From Odobenus rosmarus divergens (lineage: Eukaryota > Chordata > Mammalia > Carnivora > Odobenidae): a DNA stretch of 64,000 nt. Where the stretch lies: contig NW_004450458.1 of assembly GCF_000321225.1 (NCBI RefSeq), positions 1,522,807 through 1,586,806 on the forward strand, written 5' to 3'. This document shows, piece after piece, positions 39,401 through 54,400 of this stretch; the first letter of the stretch is position 1, and every line of letters starts with the position of its first letter. A program made the position numbers and the translations under genes. The notes below the pieces were generated by a model. The model saw nothing but the letters and a program-made list of their open reading frames with translations, was not told where the DNA came from and did not search any database.

Positions 39401-42400
39401 TCTGGTAGTTAATATTTTTAATAATATATTTTAATTTTTATTGTTATGTTAATCACCATACATTACATCATTGGTTTTGGATGTAGTGTTCCACAATTCA
39501 TTGTTTGTGCATAACACCCAGTGCTCCACGTAGAACGTGCCCTCTTTAATACCCATCACCAGGCTAACCCATCCCCCCAGGCCCCTTCCCTCTAGAACCC
39601 TCAGTTTGTTTTTCAGAGTTTTAATAATATATTTACAATTTCAGATTTAATAAAATTCTAATTGCATAGCAGTTTTGACCAGAAAAGCTTGGTTCAACAT
39701 GAGCACGGTTATTAAGAATTTTACCTTTTTCTAAGGACCTAACCCTTCATTTTAAGAACTTTTAGAAAGAACAGGAAAAATATTTTAGCCATTTGAGGAT
39801 GGAGGTGAGTATGCAGCAAAGCTACAAGCTATTTTTGTGCTATTTGGGAATACAGTCACCGTGAGCCCAGATTGCATGGAAAACACTGAATATTATTATT
39901 CCTCTAAAATAGAGAGGCCGAATGGCTCAAAACACAACTACCTATAATACTCCTCTGCAACTAGAACACCCCATGCCAACTTCAACCTCCCCTCATTGCC
40001 CCAGCTGCTCTGTACAAGGCTGAAATGCACATTTTCTCTTCCAGCTCTCCCTACCATCTGAGATGCACTGAAAATTGCTCCCCACTCCATGACAATTTCT
40101 TGGACTGGATCCACCATATTCACATCGTCTGTCTCCAGTCCAAATTACCTTAAAAAAAAAGTTTTATCTATATGCCCATATTTGGTGCACAGATTTTCTG
40201 TTCATACAGTCCTCAGATCATTTCACATAAATGGGAAACAGGAAGCTTAAGAATGTCTACTTATTCACTTAAACTATTTCTTAATTTAAGAAAAATTCCT
40301 CCCCTAAGCCCAGTGTTGAAGAAAACACTGAGGAGATTTAATAAGTATTGGTTAAATGGACTTTTGATGACCAGGAATCTCACCGTCTCAAATTCTCGAT
40401 CCTTAATTTCTTTGAAAGCTTCAGCAATGACATCATCTTCAAACCACTCATGGACAAGCTCACCCCTTGATTTTTTCAAGGTCAGCCTACACAGTGCTTC
40501 AGAAAGAGCAACCTGCTGGTCATAATCTAGAGATTAAGAACATGGTAGATCATTCTGGGATGGGCATAAAGCAAAAGAAAAAAAAGGGGGGGAGTTCTAC
40601 AGATTACCACGTGTTCCAAGAAATTCCATCTTAGAAGACTAGCATTGTATATTACAGTTATAAGCAGTAAGATGTATCCTAGAGCATTTTACTTAAATTC
40701 AATATTTAAGAAACATTAGCAGAAAATCTAAATAGGCCAGCATATAACAAAACATACTTCTGCACTTTATGTTTTATATTAAAACATGCATCAAAAGCAA
40801 CTCAAACAGGCTTAAAAATATTTCTATTACAAAAATAAGATAAATTATGATATTTCATGACTGATAAAAACCACATCTAACATGTTTAAATTTCAAATGA
40901 TTTTAAAAGTAAAAAGCAAGTTGCAGCTGGGTATGTACAATAGGAGGACATTTACAGAATGCTTTTAAAATTTGCAAAACAATGTATGAAGTGACAAATC
41001 ACTGAATTCTACTCCTGAGACTAATATTACACTATATGTTAACTAGAATTTAAATAAAATTAGAAAAAAATAATGTATCTTGTTTATGAATATGTAGAAC
41101 AAAAGTAGAAAAACATACTTTTGAATGAAAAACAAATCCAAGAAGGATTACCTCTACTAATGGATGGGAAAATGGGATCAGGGACATGTGTACCAGGGGC
41201 TTTACCTGTAACTGATTTTACTTAAAGATGAAGTAAATGTGGCAAAATGATAAAATTTGACTAGGCTGTTTGGTGAGGAAATAAGTATTCATGAATTATT
41301 CTTCATGGCTTTCAGCATGCTAAAAGTTTTCATAATAAATTAAAAATGAAGTGCTATTCCTATTTTCAACTTGACCATAATTTTTACCCATAGTTTTAAG
41401 ATGCTCACAAAACCCCCAAGAGTCCAATATGTAATACACTAATATTTAAAATTCTAAACACTTCTTACCACCCACAGTCAAGATCGTCCTTGCCAGGTCT
41501 TTCCTGAAACATTTAGATAAATTACATTTTACTGAAATGTACATAAAACTTTACTATATTGGTATTAAAATTTAAAACCAAGATGTATATTTTTAATATT
41601 TTTTAAAGATTTTATTTATTAGAGGAGAGCACATGCATGAACTGAGGGGAGGGGCAGAGGCAAAGGGAGAAGCAGACTCCCACCTGAGCAGGCAGCCCAA
41701 CACAGGCTCGATCCAGGACCCTGAGATCATGACCTGAACCAAAGGCAGATGCTTGACCGACTGAGCCACCCATGGCCCCCCACCATGATGTGCATTTTTG
41801 AAATTATTTCAAATTCATCATCAGAATTTCTTAAATGTCAAGAATATATCTTCATGGAAAAATTGTTAGTGACTTAAATGTACTTTTTAAAAGAAGCTAG
41901 AGTTATTATACATTCAGAGGTTCTATTTTTCCTTCTGTAAAGTGAATTCAATTGGAGGATGTCTGAAGATTATCAAATGCTAAGATTCTGGAATTTTATA
42001 GTCACCTCACCAACTTGCATGTCTATATTTTTTGTATAATCTTTTTAAAAACATAGTTGATACCTGAAAGAAATACTACAGTAGGTGCTGTCTTTCCAGT
42101 GAGGTCTTGAACTGCTTTGAAAAACTGATAAATTTATTATTTATCATGTAATAACCTAACCCTATTACATTTAACAGACTCCCATATCCTATATTCATTT
42201 AACAATTTCAACTAAATGCTAACAAGTATGATACTGGTCTTTTAATGTCTGAAATAACTCCCATTTTAAAGAATAGATTGGCCAAGAAATCTCGTAGTTC
42301 AGTTTCTCATAAACAGATTGAGTTGTTACTATTAAAAAGAAGCCTTAAAATAGTACCACTGCTTTGTGCTTGCAGACTTCACATCTAACCAGAAGTCCAG

Positions 42401-45400
42401 AACATTCCAGACTTTCTATAACACACAAACAATAAGGCAGGATCATAGGATTAGTTTGAAAACTTATGAGAAAACCTCAGGTCAGTTGTTCTCCAATTCT
42501 AAATATAACATTAAGAGTAATGATTAAATTAATGTAGTCAAATATTTTTAAAGAAATATTCAGTAGAAAAACTGCATGCTGCAAACATTAGTTAAATGGA
42601 CAAACATGAAAGCAGTGGGCTCCATGCTCACCATCACTTCATTCAGGCCTACAATAGGACAAACTTGGTTGCCCTTCCTCTCATCAGTCATGGCTGCTTG
42701 TCACATGAGTGATGGCATGCCACAATATATCAATGAGGCTGGTTAGTGGTTAATACAGTAACATTTAGTTTCAAATTTTAAAATGGGTGCTGGTTTTACT
42801 CTTTCCATGGCCACACATTATAATTTTACCTCCAAATTTCAATGTCCCAAGAAATACATAATTATAACGGTCATCAAAAAACAAAAATCCACTGTTTTTC
42901 CATTGTTGAAAAGCAATACAAATTACATTGGCATAGCTAAAAGTTGGTAGCCTTTGAGAATTTGCTACTTAGTAGCATGCTCATCACTTTCAGTAGGTTG
43001 CTTAAGTCAACCTGTATAATAACTATCAATCAAGGGATTATGGTTGGCTCCATTTTAGTGAGCAAAGGGGTGGCAAAACCAGGATTTGGAGCCCAGCAGT
43101 CTGGCTCCAGAGTCTGTACTCTTAACATTCTCCATGAGTCACTAATTTAACTCACATTCACAGAGAAAACAATATCCTATGGCCCAAGAAAGCATCTCAA
43201 CTCATAAACTTGATAAACATACTACTAAAGAAGAACTTAGCAAAGTCTAGCTTTTTCCTTTACTCCTCCTTCGCTGCTTAGCACAATGCCTGTATACAGT
43301 AGGCACACATTTACTGAAAGAAGCAATGAAGGTGTTAGGTCTAAGGAGAACAAAGACAGAGGTAGTACAATCCAGAGAGGTTTTACCCTTACATCATCCC
43401 ATAATCAAGTACAAGGTCACTTACATAAGATGACGTGGGCCTTCCAACAAGGACAGTTGTCTTCGCTCTTCCCGAGGCACGGTACGCAAAATGGAGTTCA
43501 AAGTTTTCAAAGCCTGGAGTCGGAGAAAGTATTTACAGGGAAGAAACATGGAGGCCTATTGCACAACCCTCTCTAAGGTGTTTAGAGCTGCTGTTATCAG
43601 TTTTGTTATTTGCAACTCACCTCCTGCTGAATGAAATGATTTACAGTCTTTTCTGTCACCAGAAATCCTAAGGTAAATATGAAGGAATCCAACATCTGAA
43701 TTTTCCCTGAAAGCATAATTTTAGAAGAATCAAATTGATACTAAGAATAAGGAAAGGACTCCCACAAAACAGGAAGTGGCAGACACTGGAAAAGCCATGA
43801 AAGCAATAACCATTTTAGAAATTAAAACAATCTGGGCAATAAAACAGGGACAAAATACACTTGCATTGCATAGACCCTCATTGAGGAAAAGAACAGCATA
43901 CACAAAGTGTGACTGTGTGTGATTACCCTATCTTAAGCAAAGCTACTTTTTTGTCCAGACAGATATACAAAGAGTAGCTACTGCACAGTTTTCTGTTGTT
44001 TCTTACGTTGTATGTTTTTTTAAAATAAAAATTTTGAGGTCTTATGCTAACAGAAGTAGGGTTTGAACAAAGTATTGGCCTTTATTAAACAGCATAATTA
44101 TGGAAACTTCAGTTATTTATAGGTCAGTACATAGTAAAAGAAATGGGTATGAGATTATCCTCTATGCTATGATTTCATTTATGCACATTAAAATGACAGT
44201 ATACACTTATGAAAGGTACAAAAATTTATGGTAAGATCCTAGCATTACTTTTATAGGTTCAAATGTGCAATTTTTATATATGGATTATTCATCACATGTC
44301 ATATTTACCCCCCATAGAACTCATGAGATTGTAGGAACCCAAAACCAGAAAATAGAAGTAAAAAAAGATTCCTCTTCCATTAAAAAAAAAGCCAGATTGA
44401 TACTGCTGAATGATCTCTGGAAACCAGAAATTTGTCTAGGAGCTATGCCAACAACTTGCCTGCCAGTTTAAAACTTGAAGATTTCAACACAGCCCAGATG
44501 GACAGAAGATCCTAAAGACATTTATGTACCCTGTTAGTTAGCAAATATCAGGTGTCAGTCTTCTCATTTACATAGTAAAGAAAACAAATAGAGCCCTACA
44601 AAAGGGAAAGAGGAACACTGCCATTAAGTAGCAGAAAAGGGACTTTTTAAAAAGTGCTTACTTCAGGAAAGATTTAAGAAGCACATAACTTATCACAAAA
44701 ACATAAAAGAACATGAATTCTACAAAAGAGTCCCCACCCTCAGAGTCAGCATAATAACCTGGCCTGAGACATGGCAAAAAAGTAGCCGTTTCAAAACCAC
44801 CTGGGGCATACATTGAAGAGATTTATTTACTAATCTCAGAATATGTGGTGGAGGGGCAGGAATCTTTAGGAGACTTCTCCAAGAACAAAAATGCTGTTGG
44901 GCACCATTTCTGTTCCTCTCCCTCAGCTTACATAGCTGGACAATTATGGGAGCCTGCGGTGACATTCTCCTCCAATCTTGCTAGCACCACATGCCCCACC
45001 CCCAATGCTCCCTTATAGACCTGCCCCATCCAACCCACCTGCCTCAGCAGCCATCCCTACAAAGTCACTCCTACCCCCACCACACCAAGCAAGCTGCCCC
45101 AGTGGGGACCAGCACCACTCCAAAGTGACTACTGCCCTGGAGAGGAGGAGGAAATAATCCCACACACCAGTTTGCCCACAGTTCTGGCAGCCAAGCCTTT
45201 TAGCCAATCACACAGGGAGAAAGCCCGCTATTAGGTGTGCTTGCAACAAAGAGGTTGGTTGCAGATACCCAGTCTGACTGCCAATCCCGCCCACGAATGA
45301 AAGCCTCTGAGCCACACAGGGAGAAAGGCTGGTCATCTGATATACTCACACAGAGAGGCTAATTCCAGACAACTAGCCTGACTGCTGATCCTGCCCACCT

Positions 45401-48400
45401 ATGAGCCCACAGAGGCCTTATACAGGCCCCTCAATGCTGCATGGACCAAACCCTGCCCAGTGCACCCACAGTAGGCAAAGTGGGTCATTGCAGCTGACTG
45501 GGCTGAAAACAAACACAGGTAGACACAACAGAAAGGTATACACAACCCACATAGGAGACACCACTAGCTTGTGTGGTTCTGATGACTAGAGGGCATGGCA
45601 CTACAGGGAACCACTGAACTTCTATACAAGGCAACTACTCTCAAGACTAGGAGACACAGCTGTCCTCCCTAACACAGAAAAAGACAAAGTGAGGAAAATA
45701 GGAATATGTCCCAAATGAAAGAACAGGACAAAAGTCATAGCACAAGAACTAAAAGAAATGGAGATAAGCAATATGATAGAGAATTCAAAGTAATGGTCAC
45801 AAATACTCACTGGACTTAAGAGTGGATGAGAGTGAGATCATCAACAAAGAAAATATAAAAACAATCAGATGAATTCAGTAACAAGAACAAAAAACTAGAG
45901 GGAGTCAATAGCATATTAGAGGAGACAAAAGAACAGCTCACTGATCTGGAAGACAGGGTAATGGAAAAGAACCAAGCTGAACAGCAAAAGGTGAAAAATA
46001 ATAGGTTAAGGGAACTCAGCAGCATCATCAAGCATATAAAATTCACATCGTAGGAATCCCAGAAGGAGATAAGGGGTGGAAAGTTTATTTGAAGAAATAA
46101 CTAAAAAAGTTCCCTAAACTGGAGAAGGAAGCAGACATCCAGATCCAGGAAACAGAGATCCTAATAAGATGAACCCAAAGAGGTCCACATCAAGACACAT
46201 GAATACCAAAAATGGCAAAATGGAATAAGAGGATTTTAAAAGCAGCAAAGGGAAATAGTTACATATAAGGGAAACCCCACAAAACCATCAGCTTATTTTC
46301 CAGCAGAAACTTTGCGGGCCAGAAGGGAATGAAATGATCTATTCAAATTGCTGATAGGAAAAAACCTACAACCAAGAATACCCTACCCAGCAAGGTTATC
46401 ATTCAGAATAGAAGAGATAAAAAGTTTCCTAGACAAAAGCTAAGGGTGTTCATCACCCCTAAACCAGCCTTATAAGAAAAGTTAAAGGGAATTATCTGAG
46501 TAGAAAGAAAAGGCCATAACTAGAAGAAAATTATAAGAGGAAAAAAAATTCACAATAAAAGTAATCATCTAATTAAGGTAGTAGATTCAACTATAAAGCC
46601 AGTTTTTTCACACACAAAAATAGTAAAATCTGCTTTATCTACAAAAAACCAGTCCAGGATATACAAAATAAGATAATGCGAAATATGACATCATATACAG
46701 AAGATATGGAAGGGGGATGAAAAATTAGGTGCTTTTAGAATGTGTTCAAACTTAAGTGACTATCAACTTAATAAAGACTGCTGTATACACAAGATGACAT
46801 ATGAACCTAATGGTAATCATAAATCAAAAACCTCTAATACACATACACAAAGAAAGAAAAAGGAATCCAAGCATAACCCTAAAGAACGCCTTCAAAGCAC
46901 AAGGGACAAAAGCAGAAGATACCGAACTACAAAAACTGAAAAAGAATTAACAAAATGTCAATACGTACCTGCAATAATTACTTTAAATGCAAATGGACTA
47001 TTTCCAATCATAGGGAAAATGGAGTGTAAGAGAACCCTAAGGTGACCTCATCCCACAGATAAAAATGGATAACACTCAACAGCATAAATAACCCAGAAAA
47101 TCACCTGAAGACTGGCACAACAAACTCCACAAAAGTATACAAGAGGCCATATTGGAGAGAATAAGAAGGGCAGTGGGGAGCAAAACTGACTGTAGCTTTT
47201 CATGGGGTGTGAGGAGCCCCAGAAATGGAGAGAAATCACATCAGGGATCCCACACACACAAAAAAAGATGAATCCCCACAACAGCAGGGCACACACAACA
47301 CACATATGGGATACCTCCTGAAGCACCAGGTTCTAGTGAAGAGGGGACACTGCACTGCAGGATAATACAGAACCTTTCCTTCATAAGGCTTTTATTTTTA
47401 AGAGCAGGAGACATAGCTGACTTTCCAAACACAGAAACAGACACAGAATTAGACAAAATGAGACAGGAATGTCCCAAATGAAAGGACAGGTAAAGACCAC
47501 AACAAAAGACATAAGCAAAGTGAATATAAGTAATATGCCTGACAAAAAATTTAAAGTAATGATCATAAAGATACTCAATGCACTTAAGAGTGGAGGATAT
47601 CAGAGATATTAACAGAAAGATTTAAAAATAAGACAAAACAGACACCAGAGGGGCCCATGGGTAGTGCAGTTGGTTAAGCATCTGACTCTTGCTTTCAGCT
47701 CAGGTTGTGATCTCAGGCTTGTGAGATCAAGCCCTGCACTGGGCTCTGGGATCAGCATGGAATCTGCTTGTGACTGTCTCTCCCTCTCTCTGCCTCTCCC
47801 CCCACTACATGCATGCACATGCACTCTAAAATAAATAAATCTTAAAAGATGAAAGAACTGGAGATGAACACAAATGAAATTTAAAAATATACTAGATGGA
47901 ATAACAGGCTAAAGAAAGGAGAGGAGCCAGTTAACAACATGGAAGACAGTAATAATGGAAAGTAATCAAGCTGAGCAGGTGAGAAAAAAAATTAGGCAAA
48001 ATGAGAACAGACTTAGGGAGCTCAGTAACCCCATAAAGCATAATATTCACATTAAGAGATCCCAGAAGGAGAAGAGAGAAAAGGGATCAGAAAAGTCTAT
48101 TTGAAGAAACCACTAAAAATTTCCCTAATCTGGGGAAGGAAACCTATCCAGATCCAGGAGGCACAGAGAGTTCCCAACAAAAATAAACCCAAGGAAGTCC
48201 ACACCAAGACGCATAGTAATTAAAATGGCAAAATGTTGTGATAGAGAATTTTAAGAGCAGCAAAACAGTTACATATATATTAAAAAAAAACACCTAAGGT
48301 TATAAGCTGATCTTTAAGCAGAAACTTTTTAGGCCAGAAGAGAGTGGCATGATATATTCAAAGTGCTGAAAGGAAAAAATTTGCAACCAATGGTACTCTA

Positions 48401-51400
48401 TCCAGCAAGGCCATTATTCAGAATAAGAGAGTTTCCCAACTACCATCACCACGAAACTTGCCCTACAAGAAATGATAACGGGGACTCTGAGTGGAAAGAA
48501 AGACTATAAGTAAGAATAAAAGAAGGAAGCACAAAAGCAGTAAAAAAATAAGTATGCCTGTAAAAATCAGTCAAGGGATTCACAAAATAAAAGGATGTAA
48601 AATAGGACATAGCAGGGGTGGGAGGAAAGAAATAAAGAATGGGTTCAAACTTAAGTGACCATCAACTTGAAATAGACCACTGTATGCAGATGTTATATAC
48701 AAACCTAATGGAAACCACAAATCAAAACCTAGTAATAGATATACTTAGATTCCTTTCTAGTTTTGACATATCACTAAAGACAACTAATTGTGAGAAAGAA
48801 AGAACACAGAAAAACCATAAAAATCACCAGTAACAAAATAGCAATAAATACATACCTATCAATAATTACTTTGGAGTGTCTAGTCCATTTATATTCAATG
48901 AAAAGACATAGGGTCATGGAATGGATAAAAAAACAAGACCCATCTATATGCTGCCAACAAGACACTCATTTCAGACCTAAAGACACCTGCAGATTGAAAG
49001 TGAGAGGATGGAGAAATACTTATCATGCAAATAGATGTAAAAAGATGGGCTAGCAATACTTATATAGGAAAAAATAAACTTTAAAACAAAAGCTAATAAG
49101 AAACCAAGAAGGACACTATATAATCATAAAAGGAACTATCCAAGAAAATATAACTGTAAATATTTATACACCCGACATGGTAGCACCCAAATACATAAGT
49201 CAGTTAATAACAAGCATAAGGGAAGTAATCAATAATAATACAATAGCAGGGGACTTAACAGTCCACTTACATCAATGGACAGATCATCAAAACAGAAAAA
49301 TCAACAAGAAAATAGTGGCTTTGAATGACACACTGGACCAGATAGACTTAATGGATATATTCAGAACATTCTATCCTGGAACGCTTGGGTGGCTCAGTTG
49401 GTTAAGCATCTGCCTTTGGCTCAGGCCATGATATCCAGGTCCTGGGGTCAAGTCATGCATTGGGCTCCTTGCTCAGCAGGGAGCCTGCTTCTCCCTCTGC
49501 CTGCCACTCCCCCTGCTTGTGCTCTCTGACAAAATCTTAAAAAAAGAACATTGAATTCTAAAACAGTGGAATATGTATTCTTTAATGCACACAGGACATT
49601 CTCCAGAATAGATCACATATTAGGCCACAAAACAATCCTCAACAAATTCGAAGAGACTGAAGTCCTACCATGCACCTTATCTGAAACTAGAAATTGGCCA
49701 CCAGAAAAAATATCTGTAAAGAGCACAAATACATGGAGGTTAAACAACATGCTACTGAACAATGAATGAGTCAACCAATAAATCAAAGAAATAAAGACAA
49801 GTGAAAATGAAAACATAATGGTCCAAAATCTTTGGGATGCAACAAAAGCTGTCCTAAGACGGAAGTTTATAGCAATACAGGCCTACCTCAAGAAAAATCT
49901 CAAACATAACCTTATATCTAAAGGAGCTAGGGAAAAAACCCAAAACAAACCTAAAACCAGAAGTAAAGAATATTAGAGCAGAAATAAAATGGAAACTAAA
50001 AAATAGGGCAGATCAATGAAACCAAGAGCTGGTTCTTTGAAGAGATCAACAAAATTGATAAACCTCTAGCTAGACTCACAAACAGTAACAGCAACAAAAA
50101 CCCACACCCAAACAAAATCACAAGTGAAATAAACAGCACAGAAATACAAATGGTAAGAGATTATAAAAAAATATGCCAACAAACCGAACAATCTAGAAGA
50201 AATATATAATTCCTAGAAACATAACCTTCCAAAACTGAATCGGGAAGAAATAGAAAATTTGAACAGACCAATTACCAACAATGAAATTGAAGCAGTGATC
50301 AAAAAAAATTCCCCCAAAAAACCCAAAATTCCACAACCAGATGGCCTCATGGGAGAATCTACCAAACATTTAAAGAAGAGTTAATACTGGGGCGCCTGGT
50401 CAGGTGGTTAAGCATCTGACTCGATTTAGCTCAGATCATGATCTCAGGGTCCTGAGATCAAGCCTGGTGATGGGCTCTGCACTGGGCGTAGAGCCTGCTT
50501 AAGATTCTCTCTCCCCTGTCTCTCCTCCCAACCCACCCCCCACCCTGACTCACACTAAAAAGGAGGGGGAAAAAAAAAAAGACAGAAGAAGAGTTTGCAC
50601 CTATTCTCAAACTCTTCCAAATAACAGAAGAGGAAGGAAAACTTCCAAGTTCATTCTAGGAGGCCAACATTCCCCTGATACCAAAACCAGATAAAGATAC
50701 CACATATACCCACAAGTGTGAACAAGCCAATTATCTCTCATGAACATGGACACAAAAATCTTCAAAACAATATTAGCAAAGTGAAACCAATAATACATTA
50801 AAAAAAAAAAGTCATTCAGCCTGATCAAGTGAGATTTATTCCTGGAATAAAAGGGTGGTTCACTCTTTTACAAATCAATGGGAAATAAAAACATTTTAAT
50901 AGATGTAGAAAAAGCATTTGACAAAGTACATCCATTCATGATAAAAAAAAAAAAAAACCCTCAAGAAAGTAGGTTTAGAGGGAAAACACCTCAACATAAT
51001 AAAGGCCTTTTATGAAACACCCACATCATACTCAATGGGGGAAAACAGAGCTTTTCCCCTAAGGTCAAAGACAAGGATGCCCACTTTCACCTTTTATGTA
51101 ACATAGTACAGGAGTCCTAGCCACAGCAATTAGACAACATAAAGGAATAAAAGGCATCCAAATTGGAAAGGAAGAACTAAAACACAGTATTTGCAGATGA
51201 CAATACTCTATATAGAAAACTCTGAAGACTCCACCAAAAAACTAGAACTGATAAATCAACTTGGTAAAGTTGAAAAAAAAAAAATCAGTGTACAGAAATC
51301 CATTACATTTCTATACAATAATGAAGCAACAAAAAAGAAACATTAACGATCCTATTGACAATTGCCCCAAACAAAATACTTAGGACTAAACTTAAGTGGT

Positions 51401-54400
51401 GAAAGACCCATAATCTGAAAACTAAAAAATACTGATGAAAGAAATTGAAGAGGACAAGAACATATGGAAAGGTATTCCATGCTTATAGATTGGAAGACTC
51501 CTAAAATGTCCATAGTACCCAAAGCAATCTACAGATTTATGCAATCCTTATCAAAATACCAACAGCATTTTTCACAGAACTAGAACAATTCTAAAATTTG
51601 TATTGAACCGCATGAGATCCCAAATCACCAAAGCTACCTTGAAAAAGCTAGAGGCATCACAATTCCAGTTCAAGTTATACTACAAACTGTAATAAACAAA
51701 ACAGGAGGTAACTGGCACAAAAATAGACACACAGATCAATAGAACAGAGTAGAAAGTCTACAAACAAACCCATGATCATATGGTTAATCTTTGACAAAGG
51801 AGGCAGGAATATGCAATGGGAAAAAGATAGTCTAGTCTTCGACACATAGTGCTAGGAAAACTGGACAGCTACATGTAAAAGAATGAAACTGGATGACTTT
51901 GTTTCACCATACACAAAAATAAACTCAAGATGGATTCAAGACCTAAATGTGAGATCTGTAATGATAAAAACCCTGGAAAAGAGCATAGGTGGTAAGGCCT
52001 CTGACATCAGCCATTAACATTTTTCTAGATAGTTCTCCTGAGGCAAGGGAAACAAAAGCAAAACTAAACTACTGGGACTTCAACATAAAAAGCTTCTGCA
52101 CAGTGAAGGAAACCACCAATGAAACTAAAAGACAACCTACTGAATGGAAGAAGATATTTGCAAATGACATATCCAGTAAAGGGTAGTGTCCAAAATATAT
52201 AAAGAACTTATACAACTCAACACCCAAGAAATAATCCAAAGCCAGTCATAGAAAGACAAATACCATATGATCTCACTTCTATGTAGAATTGAAGAAAAAC
52301 AAAGGAAAAAAAGACAAACTAAAAAAACAAACGCTTAACTACAGAGAACAAACAGGGTAGGTGGGCAGGGGGATGGTGAAATAGGTGAACGGGATTACGA
52401 GTATACTTATGGTGAGCACTGAGTTGTGTATAGAATTGTTGAATCACTATATTGTACACCTAAAACTAATATAACACTGTATGTTAACTATACTGGAATT
52501 AAATTTTAAAAGGGCAGAAAAGCTGAAAAAAAATTAAAAAAAAAGATTCAAATTTTCAGGCTATAAAAATATGTAGAAGTCTGTTGTGTTTCTACACTAA
52601 TAATGAGCTAACAGAAAGACAAAGAAAATCCCATTTACAATTGCATTAAAACACTTAGGAATAAATTTAACCAAGGAGGTGACAGACCTGTACTCTAAGA
52701 ACAGTAAGATATTAACGGGAAGAAAAAAAAAAACTGAAGACAAATAAATGGATATACTGTGCTCACGGACTGGAAGAATATTGTTTAAATGGCCATACTA
52801 CCCAAACCAATCTACAAATTCAATGCAATTCCTAGCAAAACACCAATGGTATTTTTCATAGAACTAGGATAATCTTAAAGTTTGTATGGAACAAAAAAAA
52901 AAAAAAAAGAAAAAGATACCAAATAGCCAAAACAATCTTGAGAAAGAAGATGGAGGTATCATGCTTCCAGATTTCAAACCATATTACAAAGCTACAGTAA
53001 TCAAAGCAGTATGGTACTAGCACAAAAATAAATGCATAGTGCAAAGAACAGAACACAGAGCCCAGGGATAAACTCCCACTCATCTAGTCAATCTACAACA
53101 AAGGGTGCAGGAATATACAAGGTGGATATTGGTGAGGATGTGGAGAAAAGGGGACACTTGTGCGTGGTCGGTGGGAATGCAAACTGGTAGAGCCACTCTG
53201 GAGAACAGTATGGAGGTTCCTCAAAGAGTTACAAATACCACATGATCTAGTCATTTCACTACTAGGTATTTACTCAAAGAAAATGAAAACACTAATTTGA
53301 AAAGATATGCACCCCTATGTTTATAGCAGCATTATTTATAACAGCTACACAATGGAAGCAACTCAAGGGTCCATCAGTAGATGAATGGATAAAGAAGATA
53401 TGGTATATACTATGGAATATAAATCATAAAAAAAAGATAGAATCTTGCCATTTACAACATGGATGGACCTAGAGGGTATTATGCTAAGTGAAATAAATCA
53501 GAGAAATACCATATGATTTCACTTCTACGCGGAATCCAGGAAACAAAATAAATGAACAGCAACAACAACAAAAAACAAAAACACCAGATTCTTAAATGCA
53601 AAGAACAAAGGTGGTTGCCAGAGGGGAGGTGGTGGGGGGATGGGCAAAATAGATAGAGGATCAAGAGTTACAAAGTTTCTGTCACAAGTCACAGAGATGA
53701 TAAGTACAACTGCAGGAGTGCAGACAACACTAACACCATCTTGGCCTTCCGTCTTGCTGTCTTGTTCCTAGCCACACAATGACCTGCTCCGGGGCTCCAT
53801 GCTCCATGCTCCCTGCCCCATGGAGGATAAGGTGTGTCCTGGCTGGAATGCGCACGGTCTCACTCTGACCGTCCCTGAAGTAACGCACAGAAGGTCCCGC
53901 TGCAGAGAACTAGTACAGATCCTCTGGCGAACAGATGGCACCACTTGAGATAACTAGCCTGAGACCTCACCACCATGCCCCTCACTCTATACAGGCTGGG
54001 GATTAAGGTCCGGACTTGGCAGCGAACAGCTGCATAGCTCAGGGATCCTTTGCCCGATCCCACCTCCCACCCCCCATCAGTAAGTTATCCTGAATAAAAC
54101 TGTGTAAACAGTAGGGAGTGCTTGCTTCGTTTTTGGTCTTAGAGTGCCTTCGCAGACTGGAGGATATAAACAACACTGCAGTAATGTTCTGTGATGACGG
54201 AGTGGCTACACTCATCATAGTGAGCATTAAGGGTTGTACACAATGGTCAAATCGCTATGTTGTACACCTGAAACTATAGGTCAACTGTACTTATATTAAA
54301 AATATTTAAGACTTTGACAGAGTGCTCACAAGCAGGGATAGCGGGAGAGCGCATGCTGAGCAGGGAGCCCCATGTGGAAATCAATCCCAGGACCCTGGGA

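Larger units (their letters stand above)
47014..52540 (+). mobile_element. LINE-1 long copy, decayed, with three SINEs inside
   Basis: 5' UTR from about 47014, ORF1-like text 47450-48500, ORF2-like text about 48840-52240 with the usual order from endonuclease to C-terminus, then 3' UTR to about 52540. Stops and small deletions throughout. SINEs nested at 47651, 49378 and 50390. Antisense to SYCP2L, intron 6. Confidence 0.8.

Noticed and set aside
42060..42120. Exon-like minus-strand stretch resembling KDLTG
   Set aside because: The true exon 9 at 41469-41503 matches the family better and has both splice sites.
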